Positions 36,145 through 45,383 of a DNA stretch of 64,000 nucleotides are shown piece after piece. This DNA is from COMBO-56-21 sp963705355. Its GTDB lineage: Archaea; Thermoplasmatota; Thermoplasmata; UBA10834. A model generated the notes under the pieces. The model had not been told where the DNA came from. It made no database searches and saw nothing but the letters and a program-made list of their open reading frames with translations. Made by a program: the position numbers and the translations under genes. The stretch is taken from NCBI GenBank assembly GCA_963705355.1, contig OY970070.1:744001-808000 (forward strand), read 5' to 3'. Numbering within the stretch: the first letter of the stretch is position 1; every line of letters starts with the position of its first letter.

Positions 36145-37278
36145 ATGCCATCGACCCTGATGCTATTGTCGAATCCGCACAGGCCAGACCCGCGTGTTCT
36201 GCTCGAGGCAAGAGCTCTGAAAGGCGCCGGATACGAGGTGAATCTGATCGCCTGGGACAGAGAGGCCAGCAGGGCACCTGAGGCGGATGAGGACGGCATC
36301 CACGTCCTGAGGCTAGGTCCCAGATGCCCATCAAGATCTGCAAGCAAGATCCTTGGCCGGCTTCCGAGGTTCTGGATGCGAGCTCTTCGAGCGAGCAGGA
36401 CTCTGAGGTTCGATGTCGTCCACGCGCACGATTTCGACACTCTCCCGCTAGGGATGACGATCTCGAGGCTTTCTGGAAGACCGCTGATATATGATGCGCA
36501 CGAGCTGTATGCAAAGATGGTCGAGAGCGAGGTCGGGCCGGTCTCCAAGTTGATTTGGGCGTGGGAGAGGAGATGCGCCCGAAGGGCGGAGGAGGTCATC
36601 ACGGTCAGCGATGCCCTCGCCGCTGAGCTGTCTGTCGGAAGGAAGGAAAAAGCCCGAGTCGTTGCCACCAGCCAGGACCCTTCAGTCGTCAAAGGAGCTG
36701 ATGTGCAGAAGATCAAGGACAAGTACGGGCTTAAGGGCTTTGTCGTATCATATCTCGGATCGCTCGAGCCAGGCCGCTTCATCGAGGAATTCATATCTTC
36801 GTTCAAGCCAGAAGACAAGGTCACCCTGCTCATCGGTGGAAGCGGGACCCTTGAGCCCCAAGTCGTGAAAGAGGCCCAGCGCAATCCCGCGCTGAAGTTC
36901 ATAGGGACCGTGGATGCTGACGAGGCGCTTAGGTTGACATGGGCTAGCGATCTTGTCCTCGCCATGATGGACTCTTCGAACCCGAACAATGTTGTCGGGA
37001 CCCCGGGCAAGATCATCAACGCGATGGCTGTGGGTCGTCCGATGGTGACAACCAGGGGTTTGGATATCGCAAAGAGGGTGGAAGGGGCAGGCTGCGGGAT
37101 TGTGATTTCCTACAGCAAGCCTGCCTTCATCGAGGCCGTGCTCAAAGCAGCCGCAAACCCCAAGGCGCTGGCTGATATGGGCCGAAAGGGGCTAGAGCTC
37201 TATCAGAAAGACTACTCGTGGAACAAAGCCAGAGACAGTCTCCTGACGGCCTACAAGGACCTTGGGCGACCATCTTAG
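36145..37278 (+). CDS. Glycosyltransferase family 4-like
   Basis: This GT-B transferase of 377 residues has an N-terminal domain with SNPHRPDPRVLLEARAL and VVHAHDFDTLPLG, and a C-terminal domain opening with VSYLGSLEPGRFIEEF and ending with NNVVGTPGKIINAMAVGRP, where the Lys/Glu of the donor site is less standard than in usual GT4. It completes the cassette on the right. Its stop codon lies inside a hairpin. Confidence 0.88.
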   Translation: MPSTLMLLSNPHRPDPRVLLEARALKGAGYEVNLIAWDREASRAPEADEDGIHVLRLGPRCPSRSASKILGRLPRFWMRALRASRTLRFDVVHAHDFDTLPLGMTISRLSGRPLIYDAHELYAKMVESEVGPVSKLIWAWERRCARRAEEVITVSDALAAELSVGRKEKARVVATSQDPSVVKGADVQKIKDKYGLKGFVVSYLGSLEPGRFIEEFISSFKPEDKVTLLIGGSGTLEPQVVKEAQRNPALKFIGTVDADEALRLTWASDLVLAMMDSSNPNNVVGTPGKIINAMAVGRPMVTTRGLDIAKRVEGAGCGIVISYSKPAFIEAVLKAAANPKALADMGRKGLELYQKDYSWNKARDSLLTAYKDLGRPS

Positions 37279-37297
37279 GCCCACGAGTGGGCCTAAG
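37274..37297 (+). terminator. Hairpin overlapping the GT4 stop codon
   Basis: A perfect 10-base stem, CTTAGGCCCA and TGGGCCTAAG, encloses a CGAG loop. The TAG stop of the GT4 gene (37276-37278) is inside the left arm. It is followed at once by the AT-rich TATA element of smc rather than by a T-run, so termination is likely but not certain. Confidence 0.55.
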
Positions 37298-37298
37298 T

Positions 37299-37306
37299 AT
37301 TATATA
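37299..37306 (+). promoter_or_regulatory. TATA box of smc-scpA-scpB
   Basis: ATTATATA starts two bases after the hairpin. Transcription is predicted near 37328, leaving a leader of about 100 bases. Confidence 0.5.
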
Positions 37307-37329
37307 CTCTGTAGGGCATTTTATTGTCT

Positions 37330-37347
37330 GTCCGACACATGTCGGAC
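37330..37347. promoter_or_regulatory. Palindromic operator candidate before smc
   Basis: GTCCGACA, two bases (CA), then TGTCGGAC: an exact 8+8 inverted repeat. It lies right at or just past the predicted transcription start, a common site for archaeal repressors that block RNA polymerase. It could also fold as a leader hairpin. Confidence 0.45.
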
Positions 37348-37431
37348 TTCATGGGATGGGATGCAGAGAACAGCAACTGAGCTACTCTTCAATCACGGCA
37401 AGTTTTCGCACCCCATTCGGAGTGGGATCTG

Positions 37432-40400
37432 ATGTACCTGAAAGAGATCGAGCTCGAGAACTTTAAGTCTTTTGCGAGGAAGACCAGACTCCCCCTGTTG
37501 GAAGGGTACAGTGCTGTGACCGGACCAAACGGTGCGGGGAAGTCGAACATCTCTGATGCGATCCTGTTCGTCCTGGGCCCCAAGAGCTCGAGGGTCATCA
37601 GGGCGGGGAAGCTCACCGACTTGATATTCAACGGCGGGAAGGACAAGAAACCGGCCAAGGAGACGACCGTCAGTCTCGTCTTCGACAACTCAGACCGCCT
37701 CATACCAATCGATTCCGATAAGGTGAAGCTCACAAGGGTCGTGCGCGTGTCGGATAACGTTGAGGGGTACTATTCCTACTTCTACGTGAACGATAGAAGA
37801 TCCTCCTTGGGTCAATTCGACAATCTCCTTGCCAACGCGCGCATAAGCGCGGACGGGTACAACTTCGTGCAGCAAGGTGACATAACGAGGATCACCGAAA
37901 TGACCAACCTCGAGAGGAGAAGGATCCTCGATGACATCTCGGGCATTACGAAGTTCGACGAGGAGATCCAGAGTGCCGAGAAGGAGAAGCTCTCTGCGGA
38001 GGAGAACGTCGGACGGCTCAGCATCATTCTCGACGAGATCAAGAAGCAGATGAAGCAGCTCGACGCCGACAGGGAGGGCGCGCTCAAGTACAAGGACCTC
38101 CACGACAGGATGGTCTGCGCCCAGGCGTCACTCGCGGTGAAGAGGAAGGAGTCCATAGACCGCGAGATATCCTCGCTCAACGAGCAGGTCACCAATTACA
38201 CGGCCGAAAAGGAGAAATCCGAGGCCAAGAAGGAGGAGTTGATCGGGCAACTGGAAGGGATCTCGGCCGAGCTGACGGAGGTCGAAGCCGAGATAACCGA
38301 GAGAGGCGGCGAAGAGGCGAAGGAGATCAAGGACAAGATCGACACCCTCAGGATCGAAATCGCCAGAGCCAAGGACGCTGTCCTGAACGCGGACGAGATG
38401 ATTCTCTCGCTCAAAGAGGTCAAGGTCGCCCAGAACGAAGACCTGAAGGCAGTCGAGAAGGACTTGAAGGGACTCGAGGAGAAGATCGAGCCCACCAAGA
38501 AGGCCTTAGACGAGAAGTCGGAGCTGTTAGAGAGCAAGCGCAAGAAGCTCTCGGAGCACCAAGAAGAGATCTTGAAATCGGACTCAGACCTCAGCAATTT
38601 GCAGAAAGAGGCGCTCGGGCTGTCGGTCGAGGTCACAACGAAAGAGGAGAAGCTGCACGCGCTCAACCTGGAGCAGGACAGGCTGAACGAGCGCATGTCC
38701 AGGTTGAGGATTGATATCGCGAACCTCGAGGAGACAAAGAAGACCTATGAGTTCGAACTCAAGGACGCTGAATGGTCCATCAAGGAGTTGAAGAACGAGA
38801 CCAAGAGCGCGAACCAAGGGACGAGGAAGCTGCAAGAGGAGTACCAGGCGAGGAGGAACAAGGAGAAGAAGCTCCTCGAGCACTTCCAGGACCTCGAGAA
38901 CGCCGTCAAGACCCTCACAAGGGAGTACAACCAGCTCAAGGCGGAGGCGGAAGCGGTCGACCAGGTCAGGAAGGGCTACAACAACGCGGTCAGCACCATT
39001 CTCGAGGCCAGGGACAAGGGCGCCATCAGGGGGATCCACGGCACGATCGCCGAGCTCGCGGAGGTGGACGAGGACTACGAGGCGGCAACCAATGTCGCTG
39101 CAGGCAACAGGATGCAGTCGATCGTCGTCGACACGGATGCAGTTGCCTCAGAGTGCATCGGATACTTGAAGAAGAACAGGATCGGCCGAGCGACGTTCCT
39201 TCCGCTCAACAAGATGGTCGACGGCCGACCGAGGGGAAAGGCCATACTGGCGGCCAAGAGTTCGCTGGGTTTCGCAATCGACCTCGTGAAGTTCGACGAG
39301 AAGTACAGGACGGCATTCTGGTTCGTGTTCGGCGACACGGTGGTCGTCAAGAACCTGGACGAAGCGAGGAAGCTCATGGGCGGAGTAAGGCTCGTCACTT
39401 TGGAGGGTGAGCTGGCAGAGGCCAGCGGCGCCATGGTCGGCGGCACTCTGGAGAAGAACCTGATGAAATTCGGCGCTCCATCCGAGAGCAAGATCGAAAA
39501 GAAGGCCGCCGAGCTGAGGGCTGCGGTCGAGGAATCGGAGAAAGTCCAGGCCGAACTTGCCCAATTGAAGATCGATATAGCACAGCTCGAGACCGCAATC
39601 AGAGATGTCAACGCGAAGGACAGCGGCGAGAGCGTGAAGATCAGTTCGCTCGAGACCAAGAGGAAGGAGTTCGAGCAGAAGCTGGCTTCACTCGAGGGAG
39701 AGCTCGATACGAAGAACAAGGAACTGGCCGAGTGCCTGGACCTGCTCGAGAAAACCAAGAACGACCTTGAGAGCTTCCAGGGCGACATCGACAAGACGAA
39801 AAAGAAGAAGCAGGCCAAGGACAGGAAGCTGCTTGACGCAACTCCACACGAGCTGTCCAAGCAGCTGAAGCAGCTCGAGGCGGAGATTCTCGAACTCAAC
39901 AATGAAGTTGCGAACCTGAACTCCGAAGTCCAGACGGTCACGAAGCAGATCGAGCTCGTCGAAGGAAGGAAAGGCGAACTCAAGGCCGGAATCGACGCGA
40001 CAGATGCCAAGGTCGAAGAGCTGAGGACCAAGTCAAAGGAGAATGCTGGGAAGCAGGAGCAGCTGGACACGGAGCTCAAGGCGCTGCTCAAGATGGAAAG
40101 GTCGATGGGCGACAAGTTGAACTCGCTCAGGACGAAGCGCGATGCGCTCTACAAGAAGATGACGGACACGGAGGGCAACATCGACAAGTTCGCGACCAAG
40201 GTCCAAACCAGCTGCGACTTCGTGCTCAGCCTGCAGACGAAGGTCGCAGAGACGGAGAAGAAGCTGCAGGAAGCGGAGACGGAGCTCGCCCAGTTCTCCA
40301 GCGTCAAGCTGCCGGATGAGATGCCTTCCACAGAGGACCTCAAGGTCACCGTCGCAGAGTGCGAGAAGCAGATGTCCACTCTCGGAGCGGTCAATCTCAA

Positions 40401-41034
40401 GGCCATAGACGAATACGAGGACCGGAAGACCAGGTTCGACGGACTGAAGGAAGAGATCAGCCAGCTGGAGAAGCAGAAGAACAACCTGATGAAGTTGGTC
40501 GCCGAGCTGAACGACAAGAGGAAGCTCGGGTTCAACAAGATATTCGTCGCGATCAACGAGAACTTCAAGAAGATGTTCGCCGAGCTGTCGAACGGCGGCG
40601 AGGCTGAGCTCCTGCTCGAGAACGAGGAGGACCCACTCGCGGGCGGCCTGATAATGAAGGCGAAGCCCAAGGACATGAAGGCCGTGCGGATGGAGGCGCT
40701 GTCAGGCGGACAGAAGAGCCTGACCGCACTTGCTTTCATATTCGCCATCCAGGCCTACGAGCCCTCGCCGTTCTACCTGCTCGACGAGGTCGACATGTTC
40801 CTGGACGGCATCAACGCAGAGAATGTCGCCAAGGCCGTCAAGAGGAGCTCGAAGAACGCACAGTTCATCCAGATATCGCTCAGGAACATCACGCTCAAGG
40901 AGGCCGACCACATAATAGGCGTGACGATGCAGCGTGAGGGCGTCTCCGACATCGTCATGAAACCCAACATCGGCGAGGGCGCGAACGTGACGGAGACTGA
41001 GCCCGAAACAGAGATCAAAGAGGAGGCCAGCTAG
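37432..41034 (+). CDS. smc: Chromosome condensation protein SMC
   Basis: This is the condensin ATPase, 1200 residues. Walker A GPNGAGKS is at 31-38, a coiled coil runs to about 510, the hinge spans about 525-665 with GAIRGIHGTIAELAEVDEDY and SGAMVGGT, a second coil runs to about 1010, then the ABC signature LSGGQKS starts at 1090 and Walker B FYLLDEVDMFLD follows. The acidic last 20 residues are unique. It forms a tight operon with scpA and scpB, whose products close the ring, so the full condensin set is present. Confidence 0.97.
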   Translation: MYLKEIELENFKSFARKTRLPLLEGYSAVTGPNGAGKSNISDAILFVLGPKSSRVIRAGKLTDLIFNGGKDKKPAKETTVSLVFDNSDRLIPIDSDKVKLTRVVRVSDNVEGYYSYFYVNDRRSSLGQFDNLLANARISADGYNFVQQGDITRITEMTNLERRRILDDISGITKFDEEIQSAEKEKLSAEENVGRLSIILDEIKKQMKQLDADREGALKYKDLHDRMVCAQASLAVKRKESIDREISSLNEQVTNYTAEKEKSEAKKEELIGQLEGISAELTEVEAEITERGGEEAKEIKDKIDTLRIEIARAKDAVLNADEMILSLKEVKVAQNEDLKAVEKDLKGLEEKIEPTKKALDEKSELLESKRKKLSEHQEEILKSDSDLSNLQKEALGLSVEVTTKEEKLHALNLEQDRLNERMSRLRIDIANLEETKKTYEFELKDAEWSIKELKNETKSANQGTRKLQEEYQARRNKEKKLLEHFQDLENAVKTLTREYNQLKAEAEAVDQVRKGYNNAVSTILEARDKGAIRGIHGTIAELAEVDEDYEAATNVAAGNRMQSIVVDTDAVASECIGYLKKNRIGRATFLPLNKMVDGRPRGKAILAAKSSLGFAIDLVKFDEKYRTAFWFVFGDTVVVKNLDEARKLMGGVRLVTLEGELAEASGAMVGGTLEKNLMKFGAPSESKIEKKAAELRAAVEESEKVQAELAQLKIDIAQLETAIRDVNAKDSGESVKISSLETKRKEFEQKLASLEGELDTKNKELAECLDLLEKTKNDLESFQGDIDKTKKKKQAKDRKLLDATPHELSKQLKQLEAEILELNNEVANLNSEVQTVTKQIELVEGRKGELKAGIDATDAKVEELRTKSKENAGKQEQLDTELKALLKMERSMGDKLNSLRTKRDALYKKMTDTEGNIDKFATKVQTSCDFVLSLQTKVAETEKKLQEAETELAQFSSVKLPDEMPSTEDLKVTVAECEKQMSTLGAVNLKAIDEYEDRKTRFDGLKEEISQLEKQKNNLMKLVAELNDKRKLGFNKIFVAINENFKKMFAELSNGGEAELLLENEEDPLAGGLIMKAKPKDMKAVRMEALSGGQKSLTALAFIFAIQAYEPSPFYLLDEVDMFLDGINAENVAKAVKRSSKNAQFIQISLRNITLKEADHIIGVTMQREGVSDIVMKPNIGEGANVTETEPETEIKEEAS

Positions 41035-41964
41035 ATGAGCTTCACGAGCGAATGCGGGGACGTCCTGAACCACCTGATGTTCCAGAAGTCGATCATAGAG
41101 GATGACACGGCACCCGCAAGGGAGAGCAGGATTGAACGATATCTCAAGATGGTCGAGGAGATGCAGAGGGGAACGCTGGCTCCGTCCGACGATCCGTTCG
41201 AGAGGAGCGTTGCGAGTGTGTTCGAGCTCGTCGTGAACCAGCAGATGAACCCTTGGGACATCAACCTGATCGAGTTCTCCAAGATGTACCTCGCCAAGGT
41301 GAGGAAGGCTAGTGAGCTGAACCTTATCATCGCCGGCAAGATCGTCTACATGGCATGGGAGATCCTCAAGCTCCAGAGCGAGCAGGTCCTTCAAAGGGTC
41401 GACAGGCCCGAGCAGATCGAGATGATGTTCGACGGCTGGGACCCGGACCGTCTCGACATATTCGTGGATCCCTTCGAACTCGGAACCGGCGAGACCCTGC
41501 TTCACACTGAAGAGCTTCCGATCGACGAGAAGGTAAGGCGAAAGGCGGACAGGGCTGTCACGCTGATAGATCTTCTCGATGCTTTCGAGGAGGCGAAGAA
41601 GGAGAGCGACATAAGGCAAGAGCTCGCCAAGTTCATGCAAAAGTACCGCAGACCCGAGTTCGACGACAAGGCACACAAGGAGAACCTCGAGGAGGACATC
41701 GCATTGGTCTGGGAGAGGATTCAGAAGTGCGGCCAGGGCTCGATACCCGTGATAGACCTCTACGCGACTGGCAAGGAAGACCGGGTGAAGGTTTTCATTT
41801 CAATCCTGTTCCTAGCAAGCATGGGAAAGATACAGATCTGGCAGGAGAAGCTTCCATACGGCGAGATATTCCTGGAGCTCAAAGTCCCTTGGGACATCGC
41901 GCAGCTCGAAGACGCCACGGCAGTGGTGACCGCTAAGATCGAAGAGGCACCGGTGGTGAAGTGA
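41035..41964 (+). CDS. scpA: Segregation and condensation protein A (kleisin)
   Basis: ScpA is the kleisin that links the two SMC heads. The 309-residue protein has the family segment NPWDINLIEFSKMYLAKV near residue 75, and a C-terminal winged helix with VFISILFLASMGKIQIWQE. The ATG follows the smc stop with no gap. It overlaps scpB by four bases. Confidence 0.92.
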   Translation: MSFTSECGDVLNHLMFQKSIIEDDTAPARESRIERYLKMVEEMQRGTLAPSDDPFERSVASVFELVVNQQMNPWDINLIEFSKMYLAKVRKASELNLIIAGKIVYMAWEILKLQSEQVLQRVDRPEQIEMMFDGWDPDRLDIFVDPFELGTGETLLHTEELPIDEKVRRKADRAVTLIDLLDAFEEAKKESDIRQELAKFMQKYRRPEFDDKAHKENLEEDIALVWERIQKCGQGSIPVIDLYATGKEDRVKVFISILFLASMGKIQIWQEKLPYGEIFLELKVPWDIAQLEDATAVVTAKIEEAPVVK

Positions 41965-42479
41965 AGAGCGAAAGGATCGTCGAGGCTGAGCTTTTCTCGG
42001 CCGCCAAGCCAGTTACAGTAATCGACCTCCAAACCGCGTCAGGCCTGGACGTCAGGACGATAAGGTCCGCGCTCAAAAGGCTGATTGACGAGTACAACGG
42101 GTTCGACCGGGCAATCGAGATCGCCAAGATGGGCCCGAGGTACGCGATGCAGGTCAAGAAGGAGTTCAGGGAACCAGCAGCGAGGCTGGCCGACCTCAAG
42201 ATCCCGAAGGATGTGCTCAAGACGGCCTCTCTGATCGCATATTATCAGCCGGTTCTTCAGAGCAAGATGTTCGACCTGATCGGCAACAGGATCTACGACG
42301 ATGCCAAACAGCTGATAGATCTCGGTCTAGTCAAGGCAAAGCCGAAGAGGAAGAGCATCGAGCTGACCACCACCAAGAAGTTCATCGAGACCTTTGGCAT
42401 AGATGCGACGTCAAGACAGGAAGTCAAGGCCTGGCTAGAGATAGAGCTCACAAGAATGACAGGGAAGAAGCCGCGGTAG
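41961..42479 (+). CDS. scpB: Segregation and condensation protein B
   Basis: ScpB dimers bind ScpA in condensin. The 172-residue protein has two winged-helix domains (EAELFSAAKPVTVIDLQTAS; DVLKTASLIAYYQPVLQSKM). It starts with GTG overlapping the scpA stop (GTGA), with GGTGGTGAA as ribosome site. It is a little shorter than many bacterial ScpB but has both domains. Confidence 0.9.
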   Translation: MKSERIVEAELFSAAKPVTVIDLQTASGLDVRTIRSALKRLIDEYNGFDRAIEIAKMGPRYAMQVKKEFREPAARLADLKIPKDVLKTASLIAYYQPVLQSKMFDLIGNRIYDDAKQLIDLGLVKAKPKRKSIELTTTKKFIETFGIDATSRQEVKAWLEIELTRMTGKKPR

Positions 42480-42564
42480 AAGCATTCGCCAGAGCTTCGT
42501 TCTGCATTCCGCCCAAACGCAAAGGTTTAAGTGAGATGTCCGCATTGACAATGACGTGGTTTAA

Positions 42565-42780
42565 ATGGTGATGCCTCTGAGTTTGTTAGAGAAATCCATG
42601 AACAAGAAGGTCACTTTGCTGCTGAAGGACAGCAGGCTTCTTGTGGGCACACTCGCCGGCTTCGACGACTATCTAAACATGGTTCTTGAGGACACGGAGG
42701 AGACGAACGGTGACAACGTGAAGCGCTTGGGAACCGTGATCCTCCGAGGGAACAACGTAGTAAGCATATCCCCGATGTGA
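42565..42780 (+). CDS. Sm-like RNA-binding protein
   Basis: This archaeal Lsm protein of 71 residues forms a ring that binds U-rich RNA. The Sm1 motif VTLLLKDSRLLVGTLAGFDDYLNMVL and Sm2 LGTVILRGNNVVSI are both clear. The ATG at 42565 or the one at 42571 may be the start; a TTTAAG element near 42525 is the likely TATA box. Neighbours are not functionally linked. Confidence 0.92.
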   Translation: MVMPLSLLEKSMNKKVTLLLKDSRLLVGTLAGFDDYLNMVLEDTEETNGDNVKRLGTVILRGNNVVSISPM

Positions 42781-42848
42781 GCGCCATTCTGGTTCCAGGA
42801 TTGAATATTCCATCTCCCGAGCTGGCCTGCGGTTCGCATCGCAAGATG

Positions 42849-42857
42849 CTTTTATAC
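42849..42857 (+). promoter_or_regulatory. TATA box of the sugar nucleotidyltransferase
   Basis: CTTTTATAC is centred only about 16 bases before the ATG at 42869, but 27-28 bases before an in-frame GTG at 42881. The latter spacing matches other genes of this window, so a leaderless GTG start is possible. Confidence 0.45.
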
Positions 42858-42868
42858 ATTCGAATAAC

Positions 42869-43873
42869 ATGCCGAGTGCCGTGAAGGCAGTACTGCTGGT
42901 CGGGGGCTTGGGGACGCGGCTGAGGCCGCTCACGTATCGGATCCCGAAGCCGCTGATCCCCGTCATGGGCAAGCCTTTGATCATGCACGTCATCGACTCG
43001 ATGCCCGCAGAGGTCGACGAGATGATAATCCCTGTGAGTTACAAGAAGGAGATGATGGAAGAGTATCTTGCCAAGAACAGGCCGAGGCGGAAGATCACGC
43101 TCGTCGACGAACCGGAACCGCTGGGCACGGGCGGCGCCGTGAAGAACGTCGCGGAGCACATAGACGGTGAGTTCCTCGTGATAAATGGCGACAGCATCTC
43201 GTCTTTGAGCGTCGACAAGTTCATCAAGTTCCACAGGGAGAAGAAAGGCATCGCGTCCATCTCGCTCTGGCCCGTAAGTGATCCGACACCTTACGGCATC
43301 GTTGATCTCGACAAGGAAGGTCGAATAAGGAGATTCCAGGAGAAGCCGAGTAAGGAGGAGGCTTTCTCCAATCTGATCAACGCGGGCGCCTATGCACTTG
43401 AGCACGAAGTTCTTGACTACATTGGCAAGGGTTTCGTGTCGATGGAGCGGGAGGTCTTCCCGAAACTCCTGGATAAGGGCATGTACGGTCTGCAATTCGA
43501 CGGATATTGGATCGACTGTGGGCGGAGGGAGAACCTGCTTGAGGCCTTCTGGACGCTGATGGGGAAAGACGCGAAAACCATCGATAAGAGGTCGGTCTCG
43601 GAAGGTGCTGAACTCAAGAGGCCGATAGTGGTCAAGGAGCATGCCGTGATCGCAGGGGCGACAGTAGGCCCTTTCGCATATGTCTCCGAAAGGGCGGTCA
43701 TCGGGATGAGATCCAGAGTGGAGAGATCAGTTGTGATGGAAGATGCGAGGATAGGGACGCGTTGCCAAGTCATTGATTCCATAATCGACGCTGGCGTGAC
43801 TGTCCCTGATGGCACCGTTGTCGAGTCTGCGATTCTCAGCAACGCCAAGGACGCTGGCAAATCGGTGACTTGA
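42869..43873 (+). CDS. Sugar-phosphate nucleotidyltransferase with beta-helix C-terminus
   Basis: This enzyme couples an NTP to a sugar 1-phosphate. The N-terminal domain has VGGLGTRLRPLTYRIPKPLI, PLGTGGAVKN, and the metal site VINGDSI; the C-terminal 90 residues form hexapeptide turns (AVIAGATVGPFAYV). It resembles GDP-mannose or glucose-1-phosphate nucleotidyltransferases; the exact nucleotide and sugar are not certain. Starting at GTG 42881 would give the family-typical MKAVLLVGG opening and fit the TATA box. The small membrane gene overlaps its stop by one base. Confidence 0.9.
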   Translation: MPSAVKAVLLVGGLGTRLRPLTYRIPKPLIPVMGKPLIMHVIDSMPAEVDEMIIPVSYKKEMMEEYLAKNRPRRKITLVDEPEPLGTGGAVKNVAEHIDGEFLVINGDSISSLSVDKFIKFHREKKGIASISLWPVSDPTPYGIVDLDKEGRIRRFQEKPSKEEAFSNLINAGAYALEHEVLDYIGKGFVSMEREVFPKLLDKGMYGLQFDGYWIDCGRRENLLEAFWTLMGKDAKTIDKRSVSEGAELKRPIVVKEHAVIAGATVGPFAYVSERAVIGMRSRVERSVVMEDARIGTRCQVIDSIIDAGVTVPDGTVVESAILSNAKDAGKSVT

Positions 43874-44097
43874 TGGCAAAGAAGCTGAAGAGAGTGCGCA
43901 GAAACCCGCTACCTCTCATGATCGAGCTACTGATGCCATGGATTGTGATGGCCGTTCTCGCAGTGACATTCACGTCTGTTGGCATCAATCGCGAAAGCTC
44001 GATTGTATTGGCCCTTGCAGGCGGTCTTGGAGCGACTTTCTTGATATTCTTGTTCGAGAGGAGACGCAGAAGGACGATGGCGAAGCGCACGCGCTAA
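43873..44097 (+). CDS. Small membrane protein with two helices
   Basis: This protein of 74 residues has a basic N-terminus (KKLKRVRRNP), two hydrophobic segments (residues about 18-35 and 43-60), and a very basic tail (ERRRRRTMAKRTR). Basic residues at both ends suggest both termini are cytoplasmic. Its ATG shares one base with the stop of the nucleotidyltransferase (TGATG), so it is translationally coupled. The family is not recognised; a link to lipid-linked sugar handling is inference from position. Confidence 0.6.
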   Translation: MAKKLKRVRRNPLPLMIELLMPWIVMAVLAVTFTSVGINRESSIVLALAGGLGATFLIFLFERRRRRTMAKRTR

Positions 44098-44374
44098 TCG
44101 TCTCGCCGCTGAGATGCCCGAGGTACATTCAACGTCGAAGAGATCATTCGGTCCATTGGGGTCCGCCGAGTAGTCGCATATGGAGAGGCCGTCGGCTACA
44201 CGATCGGGGAGTAACCTTAGCGGTCGTTGCGACTTTCACCAGACTGACGATAGAATTCGTTGTTTTGAGAATACTCATCGAACCGAAAACCGTCCTGAAA
44301 AATGGAGGTGTGGAGCGAGGGAATCTCGAGAGAGCGCTAGGAATAGCGCGTGAAACCTGAAATCGCAGAGTCCA
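44098..44374. other. Intergenic stretch between convergent genes
   Basis: No complete gene is seen. One stop-bounded frame without a start codon (44113-44214) reads like protein, FNVEEIIRSIGVRRVVAYGE, and could be a gene fragment. The remainder shows no coding pattern. Confidence 0.4.
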
Positions 44375-45373
44375 TCAGAATCCGAGCCCGAGCAGCAACA
44401 GGAACAACGATCCGCTGATTGTGGCGGCTGCTGGAATGGTCAATATCCATGCAATGACAATTCGCCTGCCCAACCCCCATCTCACGGCCGAGAGCCTTCT
44501 CGTGGCGCCCACGCCCATTATTGCACCGGATATTGTGTGCGTTGTGCTAACCGGAATGCCTAGCCGTGCTGTCGAGAACAACATGACCGCCGCACCCGTC
44601 TCTGCGCAGAAACCCTGGTAGGGATCGAGATGGGTCAGTCGTGTCGCCATAGTCTTGACGATACGCCACCCACCAAAAAAAGTCCCGAGGGAGATCGCAA
44701 CGCCGCAGACAACCATGACCCAGTCATGCACGACGAATGCGCCCCCTGACTCGATCAAGAGGACCATTGTGATGATCCCCATCCCTTTCTGCGCGTCGTT
44801 CGAGCCATGGGCATAAGAGTAGAAAGCGGACGATGCAAGCTGCAGCCTTCGGAACCATCTGTTGACGGTGGTCTTCGAAGCCCTTCTGGCAGCCCACATC
44901 ACCAGAGAGGTGAGAGCGAATGCCGCGGCCAAACCCACCATCGGGGAGATCACTATGAATGCAACTGTCTTGAGGGTTCCCGACCACACGATGGCATTCA
45001 ACCCCGCGACAGCTCCTCCGGCTCCGATGAGCCCGCCCACCAAGGCGTGGCTGCTCGACGTCGGAATGGCAAGCCACCAGGTGATAAGATCCCACAGGAT
45101 CGCGCCCATGACGGCACAGAACAACAGCAGGGCACCATACTTGATAATGAGACTCTGGTCAATGATGCCCTTGCCGATGGTTTTGGCCACGGCCTGGCTC
45201 AGATAGATTCCCGCAAAGTTGAATATCGCCGCCCATCCGACAGCCTTGACGGGTGACAAGACTTTCGTTGCCACGACAGTTGCTATCGAGTTTGCGGAAT
45301 CATGGAATCCGTTGACGAACTCAAATGCCAGAACTAGTGCGATTGTCACTGCCGCGAGGCTGATCAACTCCAT
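44375..45373 (-). CDS. pit: Inorganic phosphate transporter, PiT family
   Basis: This membrane symporter of 332 residues has about ten hydrophobic segments. Both inverted PiT repeats are clear: FVNGFHDSANSIATVVATK at the N-terminus and SYAHGSNDAQKGMGI in the middle. The PhoU-like partner ends 10 bases upstream, the usual pairing for this transporter. Phosphate is the expected substrate; other anions are possible. Confidence 0.94.
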   Translation of the reverse strand: MELISLAAVTIALVLAFEFVNGFHDSANSIATVVATKVLSPVKAVGWAAIFNFAGIYLSQAVAKTIGKGIIDQSLIIKYGALLLFCAVMGAILWDLITWWLAIPTSSSHALVGGLIGAGGAVAGLNAIVWSGTLKTVAFIVISPMVGLAAAFALTSLVMWAARRASKTTVNRWFRRLQLASSAFYSYAHGSNDAQKGMGIITMVLLIESGGAFVVHDWVMVVCGVAISLGTFFGGWRIVKTMATRLTHLDPYQGFCAETGAAVMLFSTARLGIPVSTTHTISGAIMGVGATRRLSAVRWGLGRRIVIAWILTIPAAATISGSLFLLLLGLGF

Positions 45374-45383
45374 CAGAATGCCT

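Noticed and set aside
37330..37347. GTCCGACA/TGTCGGAC repeat as an insertion or attachment site
   Set aside because: No integrase, second copy or direct repeat is nearby; its place at the start site fits an operator better.
39075..40115. Serine-rich open frame opposite smc
   Set aside because: Low-complexity S/F/L text is the usual antisense reading of coiled-coil K/E-rich genes.
42611..43642. Open frame of 343 codons opposite the nucleotidyltransferase
   Set aside because: Antisense to two well supported genes (Lsm and nucleotidyltransferase), without a recognised domain.
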